Shown here in pieces: positions 9,166-18,037 of a stretch of DNA of 64,000 nucleotides. A program made the translations under genes and the position numbers. The notes below the pieces were generated by a model, which searched no databases, was not told where the DNA came from, and was given only the letters and a program-made list of their open reading frames with translations. Positions within the stretch are counted from its first letter, which is position 1. Every line of letters begins with the position of its first letter. The DNA is from Verrucomicrobiia bacterium DG1235 (GTDB lineage: Bacteria; Verrucomicrobiota; Verrucomicrobiia; Opitutales; Opitutaceae): positions 3,981,820 to 4,045,819 of the forward strand of contig DS990592.1 of NCBI GenBank assembly GCA_000155695.1, in the 5' to 3' direction.

Positions 9166-11022
9166 TTAGATGGGCAGATAGCAGACGGTATTGGAAAGTA
9201 GGATCATTATAAAGATAAGGCAGGTGGTCATGGGGCCTAGATATATATTACCCGTCATGCGGAAGAAGTAGCGGTTGAAGTAGGGTAGGACGAACATCAT
9301 GGGCACGACTGCGAAGAGCAGATTGACGTAGAGCCAGCCATCGGTCCAGTAGACGGTTTTGGTGACGGCGAAGGTTACGTACTGAACGACTACGATGAGG
9401 AAGAGGCCGAGGGAGTTTCCGATTCCGGCGATCAGCATGGATTTCCATTCCGGCTGTCCTTCGGTGCGCATGGAGGCGTTGACGCGCAGCGAATTCGACA
9501 GGAAGAAGATGAAGAAGAAGGGCGCGTACATGACGAGCAGGATGAGCATCTTTGGCTGGAAGGGTCGGACGCCCATGAACCAGAAACGGTAGTCCACGTG
9601 GAGGAAATAGTAGAGAAGGAAGAGGATCAGGTAGTAGCAGATGAATAAGACCGCAGCGAGGAGGAGCGTTTTTCCTAGCTCTCGTTTTGTTATTTTGACG
9701 CCCCACATCGCGGGGGAGATGCCGCTCGTTTTTCCGTGGAATTTATAGGCGAGGAAAAAGAGGAGAAACCCGATCGAGCCATTGAATACGGCCCAGAGCA
9801 GAACGGCGTTGTTCATGCGCTGCGGGAAGAACCAGGTTTGCTGCCGGGTGGAGGCCTCGGTGAAAATTTTTTGGGAAAGCTCCGCCATGGGGATGTAGGA
9901 GAAGCAGGCGATCACGGCTCCGAGTACAAAGAGCGACCAGAAAAGGATGCGGCCGTTTCCTTTGGGTCGAGGCAGGGCCGGTGGAATTTCCTTAACGAGT
10001 GGACGGAAGAGTTCAGTGGTGAGGAAAATGCGCGCCAGTGGGATGAGTGTGATCATGGCGGTGATCAGGGAGACGAGGCTGAAGAGTTCTTTCCACTGCC
10101 AAACTTGGTCGTCGGTTGTCAGCTCGTTGTTGAAGTTGAATACTTTTTCGAAGTATTCGATTTGGTTGGCGGTGGCTTCGCGATTGTAGGGCTGGAATGG
10201 ATGCAGGAGTCGTTCGTTGTGAACGACGCGGAGGTTTCTGTCATCGATGTTTCCGTAGTAGTGCCCGATTTCCACTTCTGACACGGGACCTTCGGTTTCT
10301 GCGATGCCGGAATTGACGAGGCGAAGCGATTCTTTCGCGTAGCGCATGTCTCCATTTTTCAATACGTTTCGGTAGGCGCCTTCGTCGTAGAGGGCATAGC
10401 TGGTGCCGACGTTTGAGCGAACGTCTTTGAGAACGGAATCGAGGAAGGAAAGAACGTATCCAGAAACGAATACGGAGTGAAGCTTGCTGGGCTTTCCGGT
10501 TCGGTCGGATTCGCGTCCAAAATGAGCTGCACCTCGAATGGCTGCGTTGCCGCCAGCTGAGTGTCCGGTGGCGCCGATTCGATCTTTGTCGATATAGTTT
10601 AGGCTTGGGGTGGTGGCAGCGTAGTCGACAAGGGCGTACATGCCGTAGCCTTCCAAGGTAGCGGAGCGCGGGCTCATGGAGGCGCTCGATTGTCCCTGGG
10701 CGTAGGGATCTATGCTGGCGGTGACGAATCCACGTCGCGCGAGCTCGAGGGCGATATTGGAAAGGGCTTCTTTTGAGCGTTGGAAGCCCGGTACGACGAC
10801 GATAAAGGGGGCAGGGTTTTCGGCGGTAGCGGAGCGAGGCTTGAAGAGATCTGCGACGAGCCATTGTCCGTTTTGCGTGGGTAGGGTGATAGAGTGAACT
10901 TGTATTTTACCTCCTCCCGTTTGTATCCACGAAACCGCTGCGCTGCTCAGAAATATAACTAATAAGCAGCCGACCAGAAATTTTATATTGAATGCTCTAA
11001 CTCTCGCTTTTGTTTGGGTCAT
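9166..11022 (-). CDS. Alpha/beta hydrolase domain tethered to a multi-pass membrane domain
   Basis: The 618-residue protein starts with one membrane anchor (residues 13-32), then an alpha/beta hydrolase domain (about 40-300) with the nucleophile elbow GHSAGG (S155), then eight or so membrane helices (310-615). The hydrolase segment resembles dienelactone hydrolase/acetyl-xylan-esterase folds; with one anchor before it, it probably faces the periplasm. The membrane part is not recognised. It is the last gene of a five-gene minus-strand series starting with the TonB receptor at 17619, 57 bases behind the DcuC-like gene. A role in cleaving an ester or amide during uptake is an inference from that context. 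Confidence 0.7.
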   Translation of the reverse strand: MTQTKARVRAFNIKFLVGCLLVIFLSSAAVSWIQTGGGKIQVHSITLPTQNGQWLVADLFKPRSATAENPAPFIVVVPGFQRSKEALSNIALELARRGFVTASIDPYAQGQSSASMSPRSATLEGYGMYALVDYAATTPSLNYIDKDRIGATGHSAGGNAAIRGAAHFGRESDRTGKPSKLHSVFVSGYVLSFLDSVLKDVRSNVGTSYALYDEGAYRNVLKNGDMRYAKESLRLVNSGIAETEGPVSEVEIGHYYGNIDDRNLRVVHNERLLHPFQPYNREATANQIEYFEKVFNFNNELTTDDQVWQWKELFSLVSLITAMITLIPLARIFLTTELFRPLVKEIPPALPRPKGNGRILFWSLFVLGAVIACFSYIPMAELSQKIFTEASTRQQTWFFPQRMNNAVLLWAVFNGSIGFLLFFLAYKFHGKTSGISPAMWGVKITKRELGKTLLLAAVLFICYYLILFLLYYFLHVDYRFWFMGVRPFQPKMLILLVMYAPFFFIFFLSNSLRVNASMRTEGQPEWKSMLIAGIGNSLGLFLIVVVQYVTFAVTKTVYWTDGWLYVNLLFAVVPMMFVLPYFNRYFFRMTGNIYLGPMTTCLIFIMILLSNTVCYLPI

Positions 11023-11079
11023 TGTTGTTTGGGGGAAATGATATAAGGGATGGTTTTTTTGGGGCGAACGGCGGGTTTC

Positions 11080-12456
11080 TTATTGGAAACCCCAATGCGC
11101 TAATAGCATGACGAGCACGCCGCCGATCATTGGGACGGAAGTTCTTTTCGCGATGGCGAGTGGGGTGGTGTCAGCTGCATTGGATACAGCGATGATCACG
11201 CCTGCTACTGGGGAAAAACTGCGGAAGAGGCCGGCTGCTAATTGGCTGGGAAGTATCATCGATAGGCTGCTCAGGCCCATGGGCTTGGCGATGCCCGGAA
11301 TCATATTGGCGAAGCTGAAGAGGGATGCGTTTCCGCTTCCGGTCAGCAAGGCGATGAAGCCGATGATGAGTACGAGGGCGATGGTCATGGCTATGCCGCC
11401 CATGCCTGTGGATTCTACATTGTCGATTAGTATATCGATCAAGCCGCTCGCTTTGACGCCGATGGCGAAGACTTCTGCGGCGATGACAAGACTGACCACT
11501 TTTGAGAAGATTTCGCCCATGCCTTTGAGGAAGACGACGATTCCTTGCATGGCGTCTTTTAGGCTTCTGAGGCGGATGGCTTCGCAGCCCATTCCGACGA
11601 AGAGGCTGACGAACATAGCGGGGACGACATCGATCTGGATGCTCTTAATTCCGAGCGGACTGAATATGATTAGGAGAAAAAGGGGCAGGAGCGGGAGGAA
11701 GGCGTAGAGGAAGGGGACTGGGCTAGAGGCGGCTTGCTCGTTTTCGGGGGCGGAAAGCGTTTCCAGGCGAGTAGGAGGTTCGGAGGCGTCGCATCTTTTT
11801 TGCCAAAAATAGTGCAAGAGGGCGATGGCTGGAATGGTGACGAGGGCGATGGGAAGTTGATGGGAAACGAAGTAGTTGGTCGGAGAAAGTCCGGCCACGG
11901 TGGCGGCGACATTTGAGCCGGCGGAAGCGGGGCCGAGGTCGAGGCAGGCGGTGGTGCCGATGACGGCTGCGGCTGCGGCGGGCCGAACGCCGAGACGAAG
12001 GAGAGTGGGGAACATCGCGACGAGGAGCAGCATGGCGAGGCCTGCTGCACTGGGGATGAAAATGTTGAGCAGCTGTCCGACTATGTAGGAAAGGGCGAGC
12101 AGGAGGTAGGGGCTTTTGATCGGAGCGAGCGGTCGAATGGATAGCTGGACGAGCGCTTGCGAAGCGTGGATGTGGGACAAGTAGCGAGCGAAGCCTCCGG
12201 CTGCCATGATGATCATACCGATTCCTGCCACGCGGCTTGAGAAGCGTTCCGCGACGAGGTCGAAGAGATCGAAGCCAAACCAGCCGGTGGGCGAGCCTTC
12301 TTGGTTGATCGAAGTCGGATCAGCCGGAGAGGAAAGCAGGTGGGCGACGATGAGGAGAGCGAATCCGGACAGGAAGAGAGTGGCCTGGGTTTGGTAGCCT
12401 TTGAGAATCAGGAACAAGGTGATCGCGATGATCACTATGGCGAGGAGGAGTGTCAT
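11080..12456 (-). CDS. DcuC-family C4-dicarboxylate/anion transporter
   Basis: About twelve hydrophobic segments over 458 residues, with the family features ILPSQLAAGLFRSFSPVAGV and AADTTPLAIAKRT near the C terminus and GTTACLDLGPASAGSN in the middle. DcuC-type carriers move C4-dicarboxylates and some related acids across the inner membrane. The start at 12456 begins the first membrane helix; a longer frame upstream is only a shadow over the preceding gene. The ATG is one base beyond the esterase stop, which implies translational coupling. In this operon it would import, or exchange, the acid released by the M20 peptidase or the esterases. The substrate is not certain. Confidence 0.8.
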   Translation of the reverse strand: MTLLLAIVIIAITLFLILKGYQTQATLFLSGFALLIVAHLLSSPADPTSINQEGSPTGWFGFDLFDLVAERFSSRVAGIGMIIMAAGGFARYLSHIHASQALVQLSIRPLAPIKSPYLLLALSYIVGQLLNIFIPSAAGLAMLLLVAMFPTLLRLGVRPAAAAAVIGTTACLDLGPASAGSNVAATVAGLSPTNYFVSHQLPIALVTIPAIALLHYFWQKRCDASEPPTRLETLSAPENEQAASSPVPFLYAFLPLLPLFLLIIFSPLGIKSIQIDVVPAMFVSLFVGMGCEAIRLRSLKDAMQGIVVFLKGMGEIFSKVVSLVIAAEVFAIGVKASGLIDILIDNVESTGMGGIAMTIALVLIIGFIALLTGSGNASLFSFANMIPGIAKPMGLSSLSMILPSQLAAGLFRSFSPVAGVIIAVSNAADTTPLAIAKRTSVPMIGGVLVMLLAHWGFQ

Positions 12457-12457
12457 G

Positions 12458-13372
12458 CTATTGGGGGCGTTGGGATTCGGGATTCGCTTTTTCCAGAAGC
12501 ATGAACTTGGCCATGAGTTCGGCCGCGGAGGGAGCCATTTGCGCATTGAAGTGGCCAGCTCCGTGAACGACGACTTGATGCCAGTTTAATTCGATTTCTA
12601 GCTCGGCGGCTAAATCGACACCGGCTTGGTAATAGTATTTCCCGCGGGAGAAACGGTGTGGTCCTTGTTTTTTGGCCTGGCGGGATTGGTGAAGGTATTT
12701 GTGTCTGGGGTCTGTATCTTGGTCGCCGAGCATGATGACTAGGTTCGACTCGAGCAGGCGCGTGAGCGACTCTTTCGAATAGCCGGTGGCGCCGAAGCCG
12801 TAGGGCCATTTCACTTTTTCATCGGGAAGGGTGTACCAGCCAGCGTTTGCGGCGATGGTGAGGAGAAGGCGTTTGTCTGGGGCGAAGGAGAGCTTGCGAT
12901 GCAGGAATTGGGCGCCGGCGCTGTGGCCGAATGCGAGGTATCCGTCTGCATCGGTTTCGCGGCGAACGGTATGGATTTGCTCAAATACATCCTCGGGAAT
13001 CCTGAAGCTTGAAGCATCGCTGAGTGGGAGGGCGGGTTTCTTTTTGGAAGCGGTGATGCCGCCGAGATTGTAGGCGTCAGAGTCCGGGTAGCTCTTTTTG
13101 TTGAATTCCGGAGCGACCACGAAAAAGCCGTATTTGATGGCGAGCTTTATCCAGTTGTCTCGATACTCGTCGGCGTTTCGTTTCAATCCGTGGAAAACCA
13201 TGATCGGCGGTTGGGACGGATCGTAGGAATGAGCTTTCACGTAGAAGACCCGGACGGCTTCTCCAGTGCGAGGATTCGGAAAGGAGAAGCTCCCCATGTC
13301 AGCGTCGATCTTGCCGAACAGCGCGGAGGAGAATCCGATAAGCGCGGCGGCGATTGAGATAAGATAACGCAT
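12458..13372 (-). CDS. Secreted alpha/beta hydrolase (polyhydroxybutyrate depolymerase/esterase-like)
   Basis: A signal peptide covers residues 1-20. The mature part has the oxyanion motif VFHG (58-62), the nucleophile elbow FGHSAGA (S151) and a C-terminal VVHGAGHFN that supplies the catalytic histidine. Length of 304 residues fits single-domain serine esterases. It follows the M20 gene after 11 bases and is coupled to the dcuC-like gene. It probably removes an ester group from the imported compound in the periplasm. Polymer depolymerase is possible by family, but no binding domain is present. Confidence 0.75.
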   Translation of the reverse strand: MRYLISIAAALIGFSSALFGKIDADMGSFSFPNPRTGEAVRVFYVKAHSYDPSQPPIMVFHGLKRNADEYRDNWIKLAIKYGFFVVAPEFNKKSYPDSDAYNLGGITASKKKPALPLSDASSFRIPEDVFEQIHTVRRETDADGYLAFGHSAGAQFLHRKLSFAPDKRLLLTIAANAGWYTLPDEKVKWPYGFGATGYSKESLTRLLESNLVIMLGDQDTDPRHKYLHQSRQAKKQGPHRFSRGKYYYQAGVDLAAELEIELNWHQVVVHGAGHFNAQMAPSAAELMAKFMLLEKANPESQRPQ

Positions 13373-13383
13373 CGCGAAAACGG

Positions 13384-14517
13384 TTAGATTTGGCTGTTGC
13401 AGACCATCTCTATCGTGTCTCGAAAGGTGCGCATGCGCGGAATCAAGTCAACGGTCTCCAAGTACTCGCGGGAGGTGTGGTAGTTTCCGCCGACTGGGCC
13501 GAGGCCGCAGAGCGAGGGGATGCAAAAGGCGCTGGCGAAGGATGCGTCCGACCCGCCGCCGGAGAAGCTCCAAGTGATAGCCAGCCCGTGCGAGCTGCCG
13601 ATTTGCTTGATCTTGTCGGCGAGTTCTTCGGAGCGCTTGTTGGGAATGAGGGGCGGGCGGGTGATGCCGCCGAGCAGTTCGATGCAGATGCGTGGGTCGT
13701 CCGGCCGGAGAATCAGTTTTCGTACCGCTACGTCGATTTGGTAGGCGTCTTCCAGATCGGTGACGCGGATGTCGACTTTGCACTCTGCTAGGCTTGGTAT
13801 AGCATTTATGGATACGCCGCCTTTTACGAGGCCTGGATTTACGTTGATGCCTTTGTCCGGATTCTCGAAAGCCTTTAGGGCGAGGATGGTTTTGGCCATT
13901 TGGGTAACGGCGCAAATGCCGTTTTCCGGATCGACGCCCGAGTGAGCGCCGCGGCCGTGGAAGGTGAGGGTATAGCGGAGAATTCCTTTTCTCTGAATGA
14001 CACAGGATCCGTCCGCTCGGGCGGGTTCGGTGGTGACGACGAATTTCGCTTTTTGGGATTGTTCTTCGATGAAGGAGCGAGTGTTCGGGCAGCTGAGTTC
14101 GTGCTCGCCGTTGAAGAATATGCCGACGCTGCCTTTGAGTTTGCCCGATTGGTGGAGTTGCTCGAGGGAGTGAAGGGCCATGAGGCAACCGGCTTTCATG
14201 TCGGCGACGCCGGGGCCCGTGTAGCGTTCGTCGGTTTTCGAGAATGGGCGAGCTGCTGCGGTGCCGTCGGGGAAAACGGTATCGGTGTGGCAGAGGATGA
14301 GGATGTCGAAGGCCTCGGGGTTGCCGTTGTGGACGAAGGCGCTTTTTCCGAATTCGCCCGGAAGGGGTTCGATGTATTCGACAGACCAGCCTAGGGCTTC
14401 GAAGCGTTTGCCGAACCAAGTGGTTACTTGGTCTACGCCTTCGAGGCAACGGGAGCCTGAGTCGATATTCACCAGAAAACGGAGTTCGTCTTCGTAGGTT
14501 TCTAGATTAAAATCCAT
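13384..14517 (-). CDS. M20 family metallopeptidase (carboxypeptidase G2-like) with altered active site
   Basis: The 377-residue product matches the M20A/CPG2 layout: zinc-site H77 and D79 (CHTDTVFP), bridging D106 (GVADMK), E164 (TTEPAR), the dimer-domain GRGAHSG, and C-terminal YHTSRE. CPG2-like enzymes cut a C-terminal glutamate or similar acid from an acyl or peptide conjugate. The family block normally reading D-E-E-I-S-S-P is here E138-H139-E140-L-S-C-P, so His replaces the catalytic Glu while the zinc-bridging Glu is kept. There is no signal peptide, so it acts in the cytoplasm. It is the second gene of the GntR-linked operon. Confidence 0.85.
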   Translation of the reverse strand: MDFNLETYEDELRFLVNIDSGSRCLEGVDQVTTWFGKRFEALGWSVEYIEPLPGEFGKSAFVHNGNPEAFDILILCHTDTVFPDGTAAARPFSKTDERYTGPGVADMKAGCLMALHSLEQLHQSGKLKGSVGIFFNGEHELSCPNTRSFIEEQSQKAKFVVTTEPARADGSCVIQRKGILRYTLTFHGRGAHSGVDPENGICAVTQMAKTILALKAFENPDKGINVNPGLVKGGVSINAIPSLAECKVDIRVTDLEDAYQIDVAVRKLILRPDDPRICIELLGGITRPPLIPNKRSEELADKIKQIGSSHGLAITWSFSGGGSDASFASAFCIPSLCGLGPVGGNYHTSREYLETVDLIPRMRTFRDTIEMVCNSQI

Positions 14518-14544
14518 GATGTGATTCGGGAGGGGGGAAATGCT

Positions 14545-14568
14545 GGGGCGACGAATTCTCGCCGCCCC
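14545..14568 (-). promoter_or_regulatory. Intercistronic RNA hairpin between TonB receptor and M20 genes
   Basis: On the minus-strand transcript GGGGCGGCGA and TCGTCGCCCC pair over 10 bp (one G-U) around a 4-base loop. No T-run follows in that direction, so it is more likely an mRNA-stability or partial-attenuation element than a full terminator. Confidence 0.6.
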
Positions 14569-14610
14569 GTTTTGTTCTTAGAGGAGCTGAGTTTCTAGGA
14601 GTTGTTGGGG

Positions 14611-17600
14611 CTAGAAAACGTACTTCAGGTTCGTGTAGAACATGCGCTTGCGATTGCTGTGCAGCGATGACTCGTAGCCGATCGATTCGTCGGGATTGAG
14701 CGATGGTTCCGCGTCGAAGAGGTTGCGAACGCCAAGCGTGAGTCTGAGTCCGTCGAGGACTCCATCGTCGAACCGGTATCCGAAGCGGATGCTGGTGCGC
14801 CAGTACTCCTCGATGAGCCATTCGGTGTCGTCGGTCGCGTCTACATCGTTGTCGATGGTTTCGCTGATGTAGTTGGTTTTGATGCCAGCGGACCAGGCAC
14901 CTTTGTTCCAGCGAAGGTTTACGTTTCCTCGAAGGCGCGGGTTAATCTCGTCCTTGATTTCGCTGATGGTTGGGCCGTCGACGATTTCGGTATCATCGAA
15001 TGTATCCAAATAGCTAGCGTTGCCAGAGAGGCGGAAGCGGCCAAGGGCTTCGGCGTCGATCTCGTACTCCATGCCGAAGTCGTAGCCCTTGATGAGGCGT
15101 CCGGCTTCGTTGACGAAGGGATTGACGAAGCGAGTGATGGGGCCGGCTGGGGCGAATCCTTCGCTGGTGGCGAAGTCGATCAGCTCCTGAGTGATGGGTC
15201 CGCGCTCGACGCGAGGATCGCCGATGATGACTTGTCCCGGGCTGTAGTCAGCTGGGTTGGTGGAGAGCTGGTTGAGGATTTCTCGGTCGGCCAGGGCGAG
15301 GTCGTTTGTACCGATCGTTCCGATACGGTCGGTGACTTCGATTTCGTAATAGTCGGCGGTGAAAGTGAGGTCTTTCGCGAAGGGAGCACGCCAGACGACG
15401 CCTGCGGTTTTGGTAGTGGACTCTTCTGGGCCGAGGCCGCTGTTGCCACCTCGGAGGTCGGCGATCTGGCTCGAGCCGTCGTTTTCGGAATTGTCTTCGT
15501 CCCATTGCAGGCGGTAGCGGTCTTCGTTTCCGGTACTGAAGCGTTGTATTGGATCTGTGAGTACGGAGAGGTCGGGAGCGGTGAAGCCTTCGGCGAAACT
15601 GCCTCGGAAGAAGAGATCTGGGGTTGGGTACCAGACGGCTCCGACCTTGGGTTTTGTGATATCGCCAAAATCATCGTAGTCTTCCCAACGTCCCGCGATT
15701 TGCACTTCTAGGCGGTGCACTAGGGGGGCTCTGTTCGCTTCCCCGACGAGAGGGAGAAGCAGCTCGCTGTAGACGCCGAGGACGGAGCGTTTTGAATCGG
15801 AGTCGCCGGTCGGACTGACGCCGACCACATCTGACTCGCCTTGTGTGGTATCGTCGAAGCGGATGGTCCCGTCGATTCGTGGATCGCGATCATCCATGTA
15901 GGTTTCTTCGCGTGCTTCGAAGCCAAGGGCGAAGCCGGCGGGATTTCCGAAGAGGCTGAAGAGGTCCGGCGTGTTTGCTCGTAAGTCGTAGGAGGTGAGT
16001 TCGGTTTCGGCGGTGCGCGAAATGCTGATGAGCATGTCTTCGAAGTTGGCCGGATCGTTGACTCCGGGGCCTGCGAATACGTTGAGAGCGGATGGCGTGT
16101 CATCGGCCAGAGCGGCTTCGAGGCCGGACTTGGAGAGGCGGTTGTGGGTAACGTCGGTCGCTTCGTTGATGTTATAGCGAATGCCTGTTTCCCAGAACCA
16201 TTTTTCTTTGGCCACGCCCTTGAGGCCGACGGTGAAGAGGTGGCTATCGCTGGAGACTTCGACGAGGCGAAGGCCGAGGTCTTCGGAGCGCCAGCCGTCT
16301 AGCTGGATGTCGATGCCTTCGTCTGGAAGGGGATCGCCGTTTTGCTGGGTGATGCCGGAGAGTCGGTTTGGGTTTTCGCGTCCGTCGGCGAAGGTGACTG
16401 GTCCGAAGGGGTTCCAGTAGTTTTGGGCGGGGATGACGATGGCGTCGGAGGTGCCGATGACCACGGCGGCGCGTTGCTGATAGGTGTCCGAGGTGTAGAA
16501 GCCGTAGTCGGCGAAGAAGGTGATGTCGTCCGAAATCTCGTGATTGAGGGCGACGAAGGCGTTGGTTCGTTCGGCCTCGGAAGTGAGGGTACGGAAGGGG
16601 GCGAAATCGTAGCGTTCTTCTCTTGGAATAGTGCCATCTTCCATTTCCAGGCCGTTGGCTAAAGTTGCGGTGCCGCCAGTCTGATGAGGAGCGTTGATGT
16701 GGAAGCGGCCGGTGCCGTCGGTGATAGGCGTTCCGTTCTGGCTCAGCTCGTCGCGAGAACTTCTCAGGTCGGTTTCGAGGTTGGCGTAGACGCCGCCGGA
16801 GCTGACGTTGATGATGGAGATGTCGTCGCGGAATTTCTCTGGGACTAGGGGGCGCTTGTCGCCGTTGACGGCGTAGTCGCGGGCGGTGGCGAAGATGGGA
16901 TCGCGCTCGTATTGGCTGAGGAAGATGGAGAGTTTGGTGCGGCTTTCGTTGAAGTTGAATCCTCCGGTGTAGGAGATGATGTTTTCATCAAAATCGCTCC
17001 CTTCTTCGGCTCCATAGCGGAAGCTGATGGACTGGCCGTTGAGTTTTTCGTTGAGCTTCGTGTTGACGACGCCGGCGGAGGCGTCGGTGCCGTAGATGGC
17101 GGAAGCTCCGTCGCGCAGGACGTCGATGTTCTTGATCAAGCCGGCCGGTATGGTGTTCGCGTTGACGAGGGTGCTAGGAACTTGTCCGACGGTTTGGTTG
17201 AGAGGGTGGGAGGCGAGGCGTCTTCCGTTGAGCAGAATGAGAGTTTGGCCTGGGCCTGCTCCGCGGAGGTTGATGGAGGTCACGTCGCCGCGGGCGTCGT
17301 TGGGTCCGTCGCTGGCTTCCTCGAACTCGGGCGAGCCGGTGAAGACCATGTCGGTGAAGATTTCGCCTGGGGAAACGAAGCCTTCAGTGAGAAGCTCTTC
17401 GCCTTCGAAGGTGGTTACGGGAAGTCCGGATTCTTCTTCGAAGCGGGTGATCGAGGAGCCCGTTACGATGACCGGGTCCAGTTCGAATATGCCTTCTTCG
17501 CTGTTCTCGTCCGTTTGGGCGTTAGCGGTGAAGGAGGCGGTAAGGAGCAGAATGCCAATTCCGCCCAGAATGCGTAAAGTACGCGGGGTAAGCGATATAG

Positions 17601-17619
17601 CTGGGGTGTTAGTTTTCAT
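14611..17619 (-). CDS. TonB-dependent outer-membrane receptor
   Basis: A 1002-residue TonB-dependent transporter: signal peptide (residues about 1-34), acidic spacer, TonB-box-like DPVIVTGS, plug domain (about 55-180; INLRGAGPGQTLILLNGRR and DVLRDGASAIYGTDASAGVVN), then a 22-strand barrel ending in LKYVF with the terminal Phe needed for barrel assembly. It imports a nutrient at the expense of TonB energy. The size and plug resemble the large receptors used for organic substrates rather than siderophores. It opens the minus-strand operon, and two direct GTATAC-type sites lie 57-92 bases before its start, divergent from the GntR gene. The substrate is likely an ester/amide conjugate of an organic acid, judged only by its neighbours. 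Confidence 0.9.
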   Translation of the reverse strand: MKTNTPAISLTPRTLRILGGIGILLLTASFTANAQTDENSEEGIFELDPVIVTGSSITRFEEESGLPVTTFEGEELLTEGFVSPGEIFTDMVFTGSPEFEEASDGPNDARGDVTSINLRGAGPGQTLILLNGRRLASHPLNQTVGQVPSTLVNANTIPAGLIKNIDVLRDGASAIYGTDASAGVVNTKLNEKLNGQSISFRYGAEEGSDFDENIISYTGGFNFNESRTKLSIFLSQYERDPIFATARDYAVNGDKRPLVPEKFRDDISIINVSSGGVYANLETDLRSSRDELSQNGTPITDGTGRFHINAPHQTGGTATLANGLEMEDGTIPREERYDFAPFRTLTSEAERTNAFVALNHEISDDITFFADYGFYTSDTYQQRAAVVIGTSDAIVIPAQNYWNPFGPVTFADGRENPNRLSGITQQNGDPLPDEGIDIQLDGWRSEDLGLRLVEVSSDSHLFTVGLKGVAKEKWFWETGIRYNINEATDVTHNRLSKSGLEAALADDTPSALNVFAGPGVNDPANFEDMLISISRTAETELTSYDLRANTPDLFSLFGNPAGFALGFEAREETYMDDRDPRIDGTIRFDDTTQGESDVVGVSPTGDSDSKRSVLGVYSELLLPLVGEANRAPLVHRLEVQIAGRWEDYDDFGDITKPKVGAVWYPTPDLFFRGSFAEGFTAPDLSVLTDPIQRFSTGNEDRYRLQWDEDNSENDGSSQIADLRGGNSGLGPEESTTKTAGVVWRAPFAKDLTFTADYYEIEVTDRIGTIGTNDLALADREILNQLSTNPADYSPGQVIIGDPRVERGPITQELIDFATSEGFAPAGPITRFVNPFVNEAGRLIKGYDFGMEYEIDAEALGRFRLSGNASYLDTFDDTEIVDGPTISEIKDEINPRLRGNVNLRWNKGAWSAGIKTNYISETIDNDVDATDDTEWLIEEYWRTSIRFGYRFDDGVLDGLRLTLGVRNLFDAEPSLNPDESIGYESSLHSNRKRMFYTNLKYVF

Positions 17620-17675
17620 TTCAGCATCTATTTGGGTTGTAGGGATAAGCTGAGGGGCTGGGGCGCTTGTTTCGG

Positions 17676-17690
17676 ATTGTATACGAAATC
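17676..17690. promoter_or_regulatory. GntR/FCD operator candidate 1
   Basis: ATTGTATACGAAATC contains the TNGTATACNA core expected for FCD-type GntR regulators. It is 57 bases upstream of the TonB receptor start. Confidence 0.7.
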
Positions 17691-17696
17691 AGCAAG

Positions 17697-17711
17697 ATTG
17701 TATACGAAACT
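17697..17711. promoter_or_regulatory. GntR/FCD operator candidate 2
   Basis: ATTGTATACGAAACT is a direct copy of the preceding site (12 of 12 core bases), 21 bases away, which is two helical turns and would put two dimers on the same face. Confidence 0.7.
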
Positions 17712-17935
17712 GGAAATAGATGAGTTTTGTCAACGCTTTTTGTTTTTTGAGGATTGCTCTCGGGTTGCTTTTAGTGGTCTGTTTTCTTGCTTTTTCTGAG
17801 ATTAAAATAAGGTACAAAATTCTTATTTGTAGTTACTTACATATCAATATGCCTTCGGAAGCACTCTGAGCGTTGAGCGATAAAGCAGTTGTTAAATAAA
17901 ATTAGCTTTTTGTCTTTGTTTGGATCGATTTTTAA

Positions 17936-17948
17936 ATTGTATACGATT
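17936..17948. promoter_or_regulatory. GntR/FCD operator candidate 3
   Basis: ATTGTATACGATT repeats the same core 90 bases ahead of the GntR start, suggesting autoregulation. The 418-base divergent region otherwise holds AT-rich sequence with no gene. Confidence 0.65.
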
Positions 17949-18037
17949 GATTCAGATTCGTTTTGACCTCGATCGTATGCCGTATATCTCTTTGTTCTGT
18001 TTCACTGCCCCGACGTAAAATTTGCCCTTAATGCCAA

